From Terriglobia bacterium (GTDB lineage Bacteria; Acidobacteriota; Terriglobia; JAJPHL01): a stretch of 64,000 nt of DNA. The position numbers were made by a program, and so were the translations under genes. Of this stretch, positions 1-8,315 are shown piece by piece. Every line of letters begins with the position of its first letter. The stretch's first letter is position 1. The notes below the pieces were generated by a model that saw nothing but the letters and a program-made list of their open reading frames with translations, made no database searches and was not told the origin of the DNA. Location of the stretch: NCBI GenBank assembly GCA_021325275.1, contig JAJPHL010000055.1:62001-126000 (forward strand), in the 5' to 3' direction.

Positions 1-57
1 TGTCGCGGGCATTATTCGAAGAACTTGTCAGACAGGCTAGGCGTTCATAGGTCCAAC

Positions 58-825
58 ATGATTCCCAACATCTCTCTCGAAGGCAAAGTGGCAGTCGTCA
101 CCGGCGGATCGCGCGGCATCGGCGCGGCCATCGTGAAACTTTTCTGGAAGGCCGGCGCCAGCGTCGTCTTCAGCTATCGCAAGGATCGCGCGTCGGCGGC
201 GCGCGTGGTCGCGGAGTGCGACGCCGAGCACGTTTGCTCCGTGAAGGCCGACGTGTCGCGCATGAAAGACGCCGAGGCGCTCATCGGCGGCGCGATCGAG
301 CGATTCGGGCGTCTCGATATTCTCGTGGCTAACGCGGGAATCTGGAACGCCGCCGACGCGCCCATCGATCGCATGACGGAACGGCAGTGGGATCAAATGA
401 TCGACACCAACTTGAAGGGCGTGTACACCGTCACGCATCAAGCCGTGAAGCAGATGAAGAAACAGAAATCGGGACGCGTGATTTGTATTTCCTCGACGGC
501 GGGCCAGCGCGGCGAAGCGTTTCATTCTCACTACGCGGCGTCGAAGGGCGGAATCATCAGCTTCGTCAAAGGACTTTCCACCGAACTCGCGAGCGATGGA
601 ATTTTGGTGAACTGTGTCGCGCCGGGATGGGTGGATACGGACATGGCGCGGCCGGCGCTTGAAGATCCCGACGTGGGCGCGAAGATTTCCGCGGTGATTC
701 CGCTCGGTCGCGTGGGCACGGCGGACGAAATCGCGGGGCCGGTGCTGTTTCTCGCAGGCGAGCACTCCACGTTCATCACCGGCGAAATTCTCAACGTGAA
801 CGGCGGCGCCGTACTCGTTGGATAG
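58..825 (+). CDS. SDR family NAD(P)-dependent oxidoreductase (FabG-like)
   Basis: This 255-residue protein is a classical short-chain dehydrogenase, probably a cytosolic 3-oxoacyl or sugar/polyol oxidoreductase. The cofactor motif TGGSRGIG lies near residue 17, NAG follows the central strand, and the catalytic S-Y-K set is seen in ISST and YAASK. A PGW and a C-terminal ITGEILNVNGG segment are typical of FabG-like enzymes. The ATG at 58 gives the usual family start a few residues before the first strand; an in-frame ATG at 25 would add 11 atypical residues. The next gene, a Gfo/Idh/MocA dehydrogenase, starts 19 bases downstream on the same strand, so a joint role in sugar or inositol oxidation is possible. 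The substrate cannot be told from sequence. Confidence 0.9.
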   Translation: MIPNISLEGKVAVVTGGSRGIGAAIVKLFWKAGASVVFSYRKDRASAARVVAECDAEHVCSVKADVSRMKDAEALIGGAIERFGRLDILVANAGIWNAADAPIDRMTERQWDQMIDTNLKGVYTVTHQAVKQMKKQKSGRVICISSTAGQRGEAFHSHYAASKGGIISFVKGLSTELASDGILVNCVAPGWVDTDMARPALEDPDVGAKISAVIPLGRVGTADEIAGPVLFLAGEHSTFITGEILNVNGGAVLVG

Positions 826-844
826 AGCCAGTCGGATAACGCAA

Positions 845-1813
845 ATGGTCAACTGGGCCGTTGTCGGCGTCGGCGACATCACAACGAAACGCGTGCTTCC
901 CGCCATCGCGGAGGAACCGCGCAGCCGCGTGCAAGCGATTGTCACGCGGAACCCCGAGCAAACGCGCGCCGTGTGCGAATACTTCGGCGCGAAGCATGTA
1001 TGCACGACGCTTGAAGAAGCGCTGGCCGATCAAGAAGTGAACGCCGTGTACGTGGCGTCGCCGGTTTTCCTGCATTTTCCGCAGACCATGGCGGCGCTCG
1101 CCGCGAACAAACACGTCCTGTGCGAAAAGCCCACGGCGCTCAATCTCGATGAAGCGAAAACGATGCTCTTGACCGCGCAAGCGAGCGGCGTACATTACGG
1201 CGTGGCGTTTTATCGACGCTTGTTTCCGGTTCTCTCTCGCGCCCGCGAGTTGCTGCGTCAAGGCGTGATCGGCCAGCCGACGCTCGTCTGGGTCACGTGT
1301 CATGGCTGGTTCAACGACGAAGTCGTGAGCCATCGCGCGTGGCTTTTCGATCCCGTAAAATCGGGCGGCGGGCCGCTGATGGATGTGGGCAGCCATCGCA
1401 TCGACGTGCTGAATTATCTTTTTGGCACGCCGCGCTTGGTGTCCGCGGCCATGTCGCGGCAAACGCATCAGACGCCGGGCTTCAAAGTGGAAGACAACGC
1501 CACTTTGACTATTGAATATAACGGTGAGTTCGGGCCGCTACGCGCGATTGTCGACGTGCGATGGAATTCGCAGGTAGCCGGCGACGATTTCAAGGTTTTT
1601 GGAACGCACGGCGACATGGATCTCACGCCGCTGAACAGCGGTCTGATCCAATGGCCCGGCGGCAAGGAATCGCATCCGGCGGATGTGAATTTTCACGCGC
1701 CGCTACTGAAGCACTTCGCCGACGTTCTCGAAGACGGCGCGCCGCTCATCTGTTCCGGGGAAGCGGCGCTGGCCACTGATCGCATTTTGAACGAAGCATA
1801 TCGCAGAGACTAA
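845..1813 (+). CDS. Gfo/Idh/MocA family oxidoreductase
   Basis: This 322-residue NAD(P)-dependent sugar or inositol dehydrogenase has an N-terminal Rossmann motif (AVVGVGDIT) and the family hallmark CEKP near residue 97, which carries the conserved lysine. The middle segment GGGPLMDVGSHRIDVLNYL matches the catalytic helix region with its His/Asp pair. I chose the ATG at 845 because the Rossmann strand starts five residues later; an in-frame ATG at 818 would overlap the preceding SDR stop. It is probably co-transcribed with the SDR. The substrate is unknown. Confidence 0.92.
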   Translation: MVNWAVVGVGDITTKRVLPAIAEEPRSRVQAIVTRNPEQTRAVCEYFGAKHVCTTLEEALADQEVNAVYVASPVFLHFPQTMAALAANKHVLCEKPTALNLDEAKTMLLTAQASGVHYGVAFYRRLFPVLSRARELLRQGVIGQPTLVWVTCHGWFNDEVVSHRAWLFDPVKSGGGPLMDVGSHRIDVLNYLFGTPRLVSAAMSRQTHQTPGFKVEDNATLTIEYNGEFGPLRAIVDVRWNSQVAGDDFKVFGTHGDMDLTPLNSGLIQWPGGKESHPADVNFHAPLLKHFADVLEDGAPLICSGEAALATDRILNEAYRRD

Positions 1814-1820
1814 GAATTTC

Positions 1821-1920
1821 AAAACAGAGCACACAGAGAACTCAGAGAGCACAGAGAAATGCAAAAACCTTGGGCTTTGTTTTTCTCTGTGTGCTCCGTG
1901 TCCTCTGTGTGCTCGGTGTT
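1821..1920. repeat. Intergenic tandem-repeat hairpin R1 (CACAGAG class)
   Basis: The left arm (about 1822-1859) is built of ACAGAG-type units and the right arm (about 1880-1920) of the complementary CTCTGTG units, so the two halves can fold into one long imperfect hairpin with a loop near 1861-1879. It lies exactly between two convergent genes, and its right end supplies the stop codon of the minus-strand decarboxylase. The position would suit a bidirectional terminator, but there is no clear U-tract. Seven similar structures occur in this window. Confidence 0.85.
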
Positions 1921-3343
1921 AGATTGCCAGCACTCGGGCGACTTCCTCGACAACCAACTGCACATCTTGCTCTGTGGTTTGCCAGCTTGACGCGCTCACG
2001 CGCATCACACGCCTTCCTCGCCACGTGCTGGGACCAAAGAACGCCGTACCGCTGCGCAGGATCGCGGCGATCACTTGTTCGGTCCGCGCCGCGTGATCCG
2101 CTTCCGTCGCGCCGGCACGACCGTCGAGGAATCGCACCAGTCCTTGATTGATGATCGGTTCCCACACGACTTCCGCGCCGGGCAACGCGCCGATGCGCAT
2201 CACTAATTCATGCGCCGCGCGACAGCAGCGCTCGACCATCTCCCCAACTCCGTGGCGACCCAACTGGCGCAGCGCCGCGTACGTCGCGAAGCCGCGGGCC
2301 CGCCGCGACCACTCGGGGTTCCAGTCCATTTCGTCGCGCGCGCCGGAGTCGTAAGTAAGGTACGAGGCTTGGTGTGACATTGACGCCCGCTGCGCCGCGC
2401 TTTCCGCCACGAACGCGTAGCCGCAGTCGAACGGCACGTTCAGCCACTTGTGACCATCGGTGGCCCACGAGTCACATTGCTCGATTCCCGCGGTCAAGTG
2501 GCGATAGTTCGGACTCGTCGCCGCAAACAATCCAATCGCACCATCGACGTGAACCCACGCGCCGTGGTGATGCGCAACGAGGCAAATTTCCGCGAAGCGA
2601 TCGTAGACGCCCGTGTTGATGTCGCCCGCTTGCACGAGCACCACGGTCGGGATCGCGGGATCAGCGGACAAAGTTGATTCGAGCGCGCTCACCAGCAGAC
2701 GGCCGTCGGGATCGCATGATAGCCCCACAACGTGATCCGTTCCGATGCCGAGCAAACGCGCCGCGCGGTCCACCGTACCGTGACGCTCGCCGGCGACGAT
2801 GCGCATGGCGGGCGCGCCAAACAATCCTTTCGCGTTGGCGTCCCATCCGCGACGCATCAACAAGCCGTGACGCGCCGCCGCCAGACACGTCACGTGGGCC
2901 ATCTGGCATCCGGTCACAAGCGCAAATCCGCAATGCGCCGGCAATCCGAAAATCTCCTTCAACCACTGGCCCGCGATTTCCTCCACCACCGCCGCGGCCG
3001 GCGACGTCGTATGCATCGCAGCGTTTTGGTCCCATGCGGAGGTCAGCCAGTCGGCCGCCATGGCCGCCGGAAGCGTTCCGCCGATCACCCAGGCGAAGAA
3101 TCGTCCGCCGGAAGTCGCGTTCAATCCTCCGGACGCGTCGCGCACCAATTCCTCGATCACCTGCGCGGGATCCATGCCGCCATCGGCCAACGGTTTTCCC
3201 AGGCGCGCACGCAATTCGGCCAGCGTCGCCGTCGCCGCCACGGGTCGCGTGTCTAAACTGGCGATGTATTCCATCGCGTGACGCGCCGCCGCGTTCAAAC
3301 TGCCTTCATATTGTTGCGGAAGATTCTTCATAAGGTTATCCAT
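1919..3343 (-). CDS. PLP-dependent group II decarboxylase-like protein
   Basis: This 474-residue cytosolic enzyme belongs to the pyridoxal-dependent (aromatic amino acid/glutamate) decarboxylase family. The PLP-lysine motif is visible as ATDGHKWLNVPFDCG, preceded by HVDGAIG, whose Asp contacts the pyridine nitrogen. The N-terminal SGGRFFAWVIGGTLPAA is typical of AADC-like proteins. An in-frame ATG at 3331 is an alternative start. The gene converges on the Gfo/Idh/MocA gene through hairpin R1. The natural substrate is not predictable; many relatives are annotated only as aspartate aminotransferase-family or AADC proteins. Confidence 0.88.
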   Translation of the reverse strand: MDNLMKNLPQQYEGSLNAAARHAMEYIASLDTRPVAATATLAELRARLGKPLADGGMDPAQVIEELVRDASGGLNATSGGRFFAWVIGGTLPAAMAADWLTSAWDQNAAMHTTSPAAAVVEEIAGQWLKEIFGLPAHCGFALVTGCQMAHVTCLAAARHGLLMRRGWDANAKGLFGAPAMRIVAGERHGTVDRAARLLGIGTDHVVGLSCDPDGRLLVSALESTLSADPAIPTVVLVQAGDINTGVYDRFAEICLVAHHHGAWVHVDGAIGLFAATSPNYRHLTAGIEQCDSWATDGHKWLNVPFDCGYAFVAESAAQRASMSHQASYLTYDSGARDEMDWNPEWSRRARGFATYAALRQLGRHGVGEMVERCCRAAHELVMRIGALPGAEVVWEPIINQGLVRFLDGRAGATEADHAARTEQVIAAILRSGTAFFGPSTWRGRRVMRVSASSWQTTEQDVQLVVEEVARVLAI

Positions 3344-3505
3344 TCTACAGTCATGGAACTGTCGACGGAATTAACACTCGCCGTTTGGTTCCTTTCGTTA
3401 CACAGCGGTTCCCCGATGGTCCCACAGACTTTAGAGAAGCCTAACAATCGAAAAGAGATAAAGACTTGGAACGATCCTTGCTCTACTTCATGGCGAGGTA
3501 ATACG
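3344..3505. other. Divergent intergenic region before the che operon
   Basis: These 162 bases lie between the divergently transcribed decarboxylase and the PilZ gene and must contain the promoters for both. I see no convincing sigma-70 -35/-10 pair. A GAGG ribosome-binding site at 3494-3497 precedes the ATG at 3506. Confidence 0.5.
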
Positions 3506-4003
3506 ATGAACGAAAAAACAAGCCTCGCAACGAACATCACAACGCGCCCGGATCGGCGCCGCAGCCAACGCTCACTATTAGTGATGCCGCTGGCCGTTTC
3601 CTGGACCACCAGCACCGGCATGCGCGTCCGCGAACATGCGGAAACCGAAGTGGTTAGCGCCACCGGCGCGATGCTGCGCATGAAAACGCGCGTGCCATCG
3701 AACGCCACGGTGGTGATCAAGCGTCCGGCGGCAAATCAATCGGCCACCGCGAACGTGGTCACGGTGAGCAATCCGGGACCCGATGGCTGGATCCGCGTGG
3801 GAGTAGAGTTCACCACGCCGAACACAAGTTTCTGGGGTATCTCGTTCCCGCCCGCCGAGGTCGCGCCGGCCGAGCCCGTAGGGGCCAAGCCGACACTGGC
3901 GGGATTGATGTCCACCCGCGAAACGACGACGCGTCCATCGATGCCGCTGAGCGGCCTATTCTCAGGATCGCTTTCCAGCTTCAACGCCGGAGGAAAGCAA
4001 TGA
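3506..4003 (+). CDS. PilZ domain protein, first gene of the che operon
   Basis: This 165-residue protein has a PilZ-like layout: an arginine cluster (RRRSQR, residues 18-23) before a beta-rich domain, a TEVVSATGAML segment at the place of the DxSxxG signature, and a later GVEF strand. PilZ proteins bind cyclic di-GMP through the RxxxR and D/NxSxxG motifs. The second motif is degenerate here (VSATGA), so ligand binding is uncertain. The ATG at 3506 has GAGG eight bases upstream; the open frame extends further 5' but lacks such a signal. The stop overlaps the next start as ATGA, so it is translationally coupled to the CheX-like gene. The proline/serine-rich tail from about residue 120 looks disordered. 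Confidence 0.8.
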   Translation: MNEKTSLATNITTRPDRRRSQRSLLVMPLAVSWTTSTGMRVREHAETEVVSATGAMLRMKTRVPSNATVVIKRPAANQSATANVVTVSNPGPDGWIRVGVEFTTPNTSFWGISFPPAEVAPAEPVGAKPTLAGLMSTRETTTRPSMPLSGLFSGSLSSFNAGGKQ

Positions 4004-4518
4004 GCACGATGGCCGTTCCTCCGACCCCGGCCGCTGTACCTATCGCCGGCGAATCCGTGGAACAGATTTTGGGCCCGACGGCCCGCACGATTTTGGAAAC
4101 AGCGGCGCGCGAGATTTTCGACGTCATGCTGGGCGTTCGGCTCACCCGCATCACGGCCGAGCCGCCGTTGGTAGCAGATGTTACCGTGATGGTGGGATTC
4201 TCCGGTAGCCACCGCGGCGTTTTCGCGGTGCACTGCCAAGCGCACACGGCGTGCCGTCTGGCGACGATCGCACTCGGCGCGGAAACCGACGAGTTCGACG
4301 AGCGCGTGCTCGACGCCGTCGGCGAAATCGCCAACATGGTGGCGGGTAGTTTCAAGAGCAAGATTCCTGCGTTGGGTGAGAGTTCGTTTCTGTCCGTGCC
4401 CTCGGTCATCAGCGGCGCCGATTATCATCTGCACTCCTCGGCCGGCGGCGAGCATTTGGAACTTTCGTTGAATTGTGAAGGATCGCCGCTCTGGCTCACG
4501 CTAGACCTGCGCAAGTAG
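4000..4518 (+). CDS. CheX/CheC-like chemotaxis phosphatase 1
   Basis: This 172-residue protein carries the CheC/CheX/FliY phosphatase signature, with Asp105, Glu109 and Asn112 in DAVGEIANMVAG. In that family the Glu and Asn position water to remove phosphate from CheY-P. A second homologue lies at 7761, also inside this operon. No cheZ or cheD is seen in the cluster, so these two proteins are the likely signal terminators. The start overlaps the PilZ stop and the cheY gene follows after 19 bases. Confidence 0.85.
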   Translation: MSTMAVPPTPAAVPIAGESVEQILGPTARTILETAAREIFDVMLGVRLTRITAEPPLVADVTVMVGFSGSHRGVFAVHCQAHTACRLATIALGAETDEFDERVLDAVGEIANMVAGSFKSKIPALGESSFLSVPSVISGADYHLHSSAGGEHLELSLNCEGSPLWLTLDLRK

Positions 4519-4537
4519 CCCCCTAAGGAGAAACACT

Positions 4538-4915
4538 ATGAAAAAGAATCGCGTACTTATCGTGGACGACTCGGCGGTGATGCGGAAGATCGTGGAACGG
4601 TCGCTGCGCATGGCCGGCGTGGAGTTGGACAACGTGTTGGAAGCGAACGACGGCTGGGAAGCGCTGGCGTTGGCTCGCGAAACGCGCGCCGACCTGGTGC
4701 TGTGCGACATCAACATGCCCGGCATGGACGGCCTGGAGTTCGTCCGTCAACTGGGATCGCTCGATAACGGCCGCGGTGTTCCGGTCGTGATGATCACCAC
4801 CGAAGCCGGACAAGGCCGCGTGGGCGAAGCTTTCTCGTGTGGCGCGCGCGGATACATCCGCAAGCCGTTCACGCCCGATCAGATTCGCGAACAAGTGGCG
4901 CCGCTTTTGGCGTAA
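4538..4915 (+). CDS. cheY: CheY-like single-domain response regulator
   Basis: This 125-residue receiver has no output domain. The acid pocket DD at residues 10-11, phosphoacceptor Asp57 in [10 protein letters not shown], switch Thr (ITTE, 87-88) and Lys109 (RKPF) are all present. AAGGAG lies nine bases before the ATG. It would receive phosphate from CheA (8312) and be dephosphorylated by the two CheX-like proteins. No flagellar genes are visible, so its target could be a pilus or gliding motor; that is inference. Confidence 0.93.
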   Translation: MKKNRVLIVDDSAVMRKIVERSLRMAGVELDNVLEANDGWEALALARETRADLVLCDINMPGMDGLEFVRQLGSLDNGRGVPVVMITTEAGQGRVGEAFSCGARGYIRKPFTPDQIREQVAPLLA

Positions 4916-4959
4916 GGAGCAAGACGCAAGAAATGGAAATGTTCAAGGAGATTCCCCTC

Positions 4960-6702
4960 ATGCGTTGGACGATCAGAACCCGGCTTTTCGCGCTCAGCAT
5001 CCTCGGATTGCTGTTGGCCGTGGCGGTGGGCGCTTCCGGATATTTCGGAGTGAGCCAGGTGCAGAGCGGCATTCAGGAAATCTATCTCACCAGCTCCGCG
5101 TTGCGGAATCACTTGGAAGCCGACATGATGCGCCACGCCTTGAAGGGCGACGTGCAAGCCGCGTTGCTCGCCAAGAACGACAAAGACAAGGACCGCGTGC
5201 TGGCCGATCTCGCCGAGCACTCCAGCCGTTTCCGCCAGTACCTGCAGAAGAACAACGCGTTGGCGCTCTCCGCCGACGTGAAGGCGCAGTTGCAGGAAAC
5301 GCAGCCGATTCTCGAAGAGTACATCAAGAGCGCCGAAGTGATCGTCGACATCGCGTTCAGGAATCGCGCCACGGCGCAAGCCCAGCTCGACGCATTCCTG
5401 GTAGTCTTCAACGATCTCGATGGCAAGCTCGCGAAATTGAGCGACGACTTGCAAGCCGTTGCCAAGCGCTCCGAAGAACGTGGACAGGCCACCGTGAGAG
5501 CGTCGCAGACAACGATCCTGACGATCTGCGCAATGTCTCTGTTGGCGCTGATTCTGGTCGGTGGTTGGATCAGTCGCGGAATCGTCGCGGCGATCCAGCC
5601 GTTGATCGAAAGCCTGGAACGCATGGCGCACGGCGATCTTTCGCACCGCATCGATTCTCTTCTGGTGAACGGCAAGGGCCGCGACGAAATCGCGGAAGTG
5701 GGCCGTTTGTTCAACGTGTCCGCCGACAAACTGCGCGAGTTGATCGGTCAACTGGCCGACACGGCGCGCCGCGTCGCGGGCGCCAGTGAAGAAATCTCCA
5801 GTTCGGCCACGTCGCAAGCGCAGGGCGCAGAGTCGCAGAAAGATGAAACACGCCAGGTCGCCACGGCCATGCAGGAAATGTCCGCGACCGTGACGCAAGT
5901 AGCCGAGCACGCCAACAAAGCAGCCGAGGCCGCACGCAAGGCGGCGGGCACCGCGCGTCAAGGCGGAAAGATTGTGGAAGAAACGCTCTCGCGGATGCGT
6001 GCGATCGCCGATTCGGTCGGCTCCACCGCGCGTCAAGTGCAGGATTTGGGATCGCGCTCCGATCAGATCGGCGAAATCATCGGCGTGATCGACGAAATCG
6101 CGGGACAGACCAATTTGCTCGCGTTGAACGCCGCCATCGAAGCCGCGCGCGCCGGCGAGCAAGGCCGCGGCTTCGCGGTGGTGGCCGACGAAGTTCGCAA
6201 GTTGGCCGAACGCACCAGCAAAGCCACGAAAGAGATCGCCCAAATGATCAAGTCCATCCAGGGCGAAACGAAGAACGCCGTGAAAGCGATGCAAGAAGGC
6301 ACCAACCAAGTGGAACAAGGTCTTGTAACCACGGCGCAAGCCGGCGCGGCGCTCGACGAAATCATCCAGATGGCGCAACAGGTCGGCGAGATGGTGGTGC
6401 ACATCGCCACGGCGGCGCAGCAGCAATCCGGCGCCACCGAAGAAGTGTCCGGCAACATGGAGCAGATTTCGCGCATCAGCCAAGACACCGCGGCCGGCGC
6501 GCAGCAAACCGCGAAAGCCGCCCAGGATCTCTCGGGTCTGGCGCTCGATCTGCAATCGATGGTCGGACAATTCAAGCTCGTGAACGGAAACGGTCACAAC
6601 GGCAACGGATACAAGAAAAATGGAATCCGCTTTCCGAAGACAACGGTTTTGGCTTTCGACGGTGCGCAAACAGAAGAAGAGGCCGCCGTCGCGGTCAATT
6701 AG
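4960..6702 (+). CDS. Methyl-accepting chemotaxis protein
   Basis: This 580-residue transmembrane receptor has TM1 at about residues 8-30, a helical sensor region with a four-helix-bundle look (about 35-185), TM2 near 190-210 ([16 protein letters not shown]), a HAMP domain, and a cytoplasmic signalling domain. The hairpin tip is seen in [20 protein letters not shown]. The C-terminus ends in an Asn/Gly-rich stretch and an acidic tail with no CheR-tethering pentapeptide. I chose the ATG at 4960 because AAGGAG (4945-4950) sits nine bases before it; in-frame ATGs at 4933 and 4939 are alternatives. The ligand is unknown. It lies inside the che operon and should pair with the CheW/CheA encoded downstream. 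Confidence 0.93.
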   Translation: MRWTIRTRLFALSILGLLLAVAVGASGYFGVSQVQSGIQEIYLTSSALRNHLEADMMRHALKGDVQAALLAKNDKDKDRVLADLAEHSSRFRQYLQKNNALALSADVKAQLQETQPILEEYIKSAEVIVDIAFRNRATAQAQLDAFLVVFNDLDGKLAKLSDDLQAVAKRSEERGQATVRASQTTILTICAMSLLALILVGGWISRGIVAAIQPLIESLERMAHGDLSHRIDSLLVNGKGRDEIAEVGRLFNVSADKLRELIGQLADTARRVAGASEEISSSATSQAQGAESQKDETRQVATAMQEMSATVTQVAEHANKAAEAARKAAGTARQGGKIVEETLSRMRAIADSVGSTARQVQDLGSRSDQIGEIIGVIDEIAGQTNLLALNAAIEAARAGEQGRGFAVVADEVRKLAERTSKATKEIAQMIKSIQGETKNAVKAMQEGTNQVEQGLVTTAQAGAALDEIIQMAQQVGEMVVHIATAAQQQSGATEEVSGNMEQISRISQDTAAGAQQTAKAAQDLSGLALDLQSMVGQFKLVNGNGHNGNGYKKNGIRFPKTTVLAFDGAQTEEEAAVAVN

Positions 6703-6737
6703 CAACATCTTGATTTAAATCTGGGGAGACAACACAC

Positions 6738-7124
6738 ATGACGAACGTAAGAAACTTAGGACTCACAATGCTTCTGGCGGCGCCACTGGCAATGGCCGCG
6801 GCCGGAATTAATCCGGGACTCGGCGCGGAATCGAGCGGACCACTGAAAGTGGCCGGCGAAGTCCAGATGCTGCGGATTGTCGACCAGGTCAAGCCGGTCT
6901 ATCCGGATTTGGCGAAGCTCTCGCGCACCGAAGGGACGGTGGTGCTTCAGGTGCTCATCAACAAAGACGGCGGCGTGACGAAAGTGGAAATCACTTCCGG
7001 CCCCGCTCTGTTGACGCGCGCCGCCAGCGATGCCGTGAAGCAGTGGAAGTACAAGCCGACCATCGTGAACGGTCAGGCGGTGGAAGTGATTACGTCGGTG
7101 TCGGTGCAGTTCCACATGCACTAA
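6738..7124 (+). CDS. TonB C-terminal domain protein (periplasmic)
   Basis: This 128-residue protein has a cleavable-looking N-terminal signal sequence and a TonB C-terminal domain: KPVYPDLAKLSRTEGTVVLQVLINKDG followed by AVKQWKYKP. The proline-rich spacer of true TonB is missing, so it probably does not span the periplasm and would not energise a receptor by itself. Stand-alone TonB-C proteins are common in Acidobacteriota. It sits between the MCP and cheW and is oriented with them. A role in sensing or in envelope attachment of the chemosensory machine is only a guess. Confidence 0.85.
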   Translation: MTNVRNLGLTMLLAAPLAMAAAGINPGLGAESSGPLKVAGEVQMLRIVDQVKPVYPDLAKLSRTEGTVVLQVLINKDGGVTKVEITSGPALLTRAASDAVKQWKYKPTIVNGQAVEVITSVSVQFHMH

Positions 7125-7141
7125 AAGGATAGGGGACTCGC

Positions 7142-7747
7142 ATGAGCTTCAAGCACGGATTTCGAACCAGCGCGCGCGGGCCGGCCTTCGCCACCGCACC
7201 GGAACCATCGCAACAAGCGGGCGTCCGCCAGTTGGTGACGTTCCATCTGGACGGTGAAGAATTCGCGGTGGAGATCCTGAAAGTTCAGGAAATCATCCGC
7301 CGCATCGATCCCACGCGCGTGCCGAACGCGCCGGACTTTGTGGACGGCGTGATCAACCTGCGCGGAAAAGTCGTGCCGGTGATCTGCCTGCGCAAGCGCT
7401 TCGGATTGCCCGCCCCGGAAAATACGGCCGCCGCGATGGGCCGCATCGTTGTCGTCGAAGTCGGCGGCACGGTGGCGGGACTGGCGGTGGACTCGGTGTC
7501 GGAAGTATTGCGCCTTCCCGAAGACACAGTGGAACCGCCGCCGCGCTTGGCGAAAGTGGATCGCGACTACGTGTGCGGCGTCGGCAAACTGCAAGACCGC
7601 TTGCTGATCCTGCTGGACGTCGACCGAATCCTGAGCGAAGCCGAAAAAAGCGCGCTATCGGGTAAGGAAGCCGCGCGTGAAACGAGCGCGCCGGTGGTCA
7701 ATACGCCCGTGAACGCGGCTCAGAACATTGCAATGAGCGTTGCCTAA
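7142..7747 (+). CDS. cheW: CheW scaffold protein
   Basis: This 201-residue cytosolic coupling protein links receptors to CheA. It contains the SH3-like CheW fold pattern: QLVTFHLDGEEFAVEI, VPNAPDFVDGVINLRGKVVPVI, GLAVDSVSEVLRL and the C-terminal LILLDVDRIL. About 28 residues precede the domain and about 35 follow it, so it is longer than the usual compact CheW. It starts 17 bases after the TonB-C gene with AGGGG upstream, and the second CheX-like gene follows 13 bases later. Confidence 0.93.
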   Translation: MSFKHGFRTSARGPAFATAPEPSQQAGVRQLVTFHLDGEEFAVEILKVQEIIRRIDPTRVPNAPDFVDGVINLRGKVVPVICLRKRFGLPAPENTAAAMGRIVVVEVGGTVAGLAVDSVSEVLRLPEDTVEPPPRLAKVDRDYVCGVGKLQDRLLILLDVDRILSEAEKSALSGKEAARETSAPVVNTPVNAAQNIAMSVA

Positions 7748-7760
7748 ACAGGAAAACTAA

Positions 7761-8315
7761 ATGGCTACGACATCTTTGGCACTTACACCGAACCAAGAAA
7801 CGCCGGGAGAATGGACGCCGGAACAGACGATCCGCCGCGCTCTTCCCTCGAACGCTGTCTGGATGCGCTTGCTGGAGGCAGCGACGCGCGAAGTTTTCCT
7901 GACCATGCTCGGTGAAGCGGCCGCGCCGGCGGTCTACGGCGACGACGACCAAACACCGACTCCCGACTTTACGGCATTGGTTGGTTTGTCCGGCGGCTTG
8001 GACGGCTGCTTGCGCGTGCGCTGCCAGGCGCCGGCCGCGTATCTGATGGGATCGCGCTTGGTCGGCATGCCGCTCGATCCGCAAGACTCGCTGGTCGTCG
8101 ACGCGCTCGGCGAAATCGCCAACATGCTCGCGGGAAATTTCAAATCGAAAATCCCGGGCCTCGCCGACGCCTGCCGCCTCTCGGTGCCCACCGTTTTCCA
8201 AGGCCAAGAATTCACCATGGAGTCGATGGCGCGCGGTGAAGTTCTGGAATCGTGCTTCCTGTTTCACGGCTCGCCGTTCTGGGTGAGTCTCGACCTGTGG
8301 CCGGAGGCCGCGTGA
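7761..8315 (+). CDS. CheX/CheC-like chemotaxis phosphatase 2
   Basis: This 184-residue paralogue of the protein at 4000 has Asp114, Glu118 and Asn121 in DALGEIANMLAG, the phosphatase signature. The two share the motif block and the following FKSKIP, but the N-terminal third differs, so they may act on different CheY-P pools. Its stop overlaps the GTG start of cheA in GTGA, giving translational coupling. Confidence 0.85.
   Translation: MATTSLALTPNQETPGEWTPEQTIRRALPSNAVWMRLLEAATREVFLTMLGEAAAPAVYGDDDQTPTPDFTALVGLSGGLDGCLRVRCQAPAAYLMGSRLVGMPLDPQDSLVVDALGEIANMLAGNFKSKIPGLADACRLSVPTVFQGQEFTMESMARGEVLESCFLFHGSPFWVSLDLWPEAA

Noticed and set aside
1-57. Remnant of an upstream gene at the left edge
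   Set aside because: Too short to assign; no coding pattern visible.
4879-6708. A 609-residue minus-strand open frame opposite the MCP gene
   Set aside because: It mirrors the third-position GC bias of the MCP gene, has no domain pattern and is His/Arg/Leu-rich.
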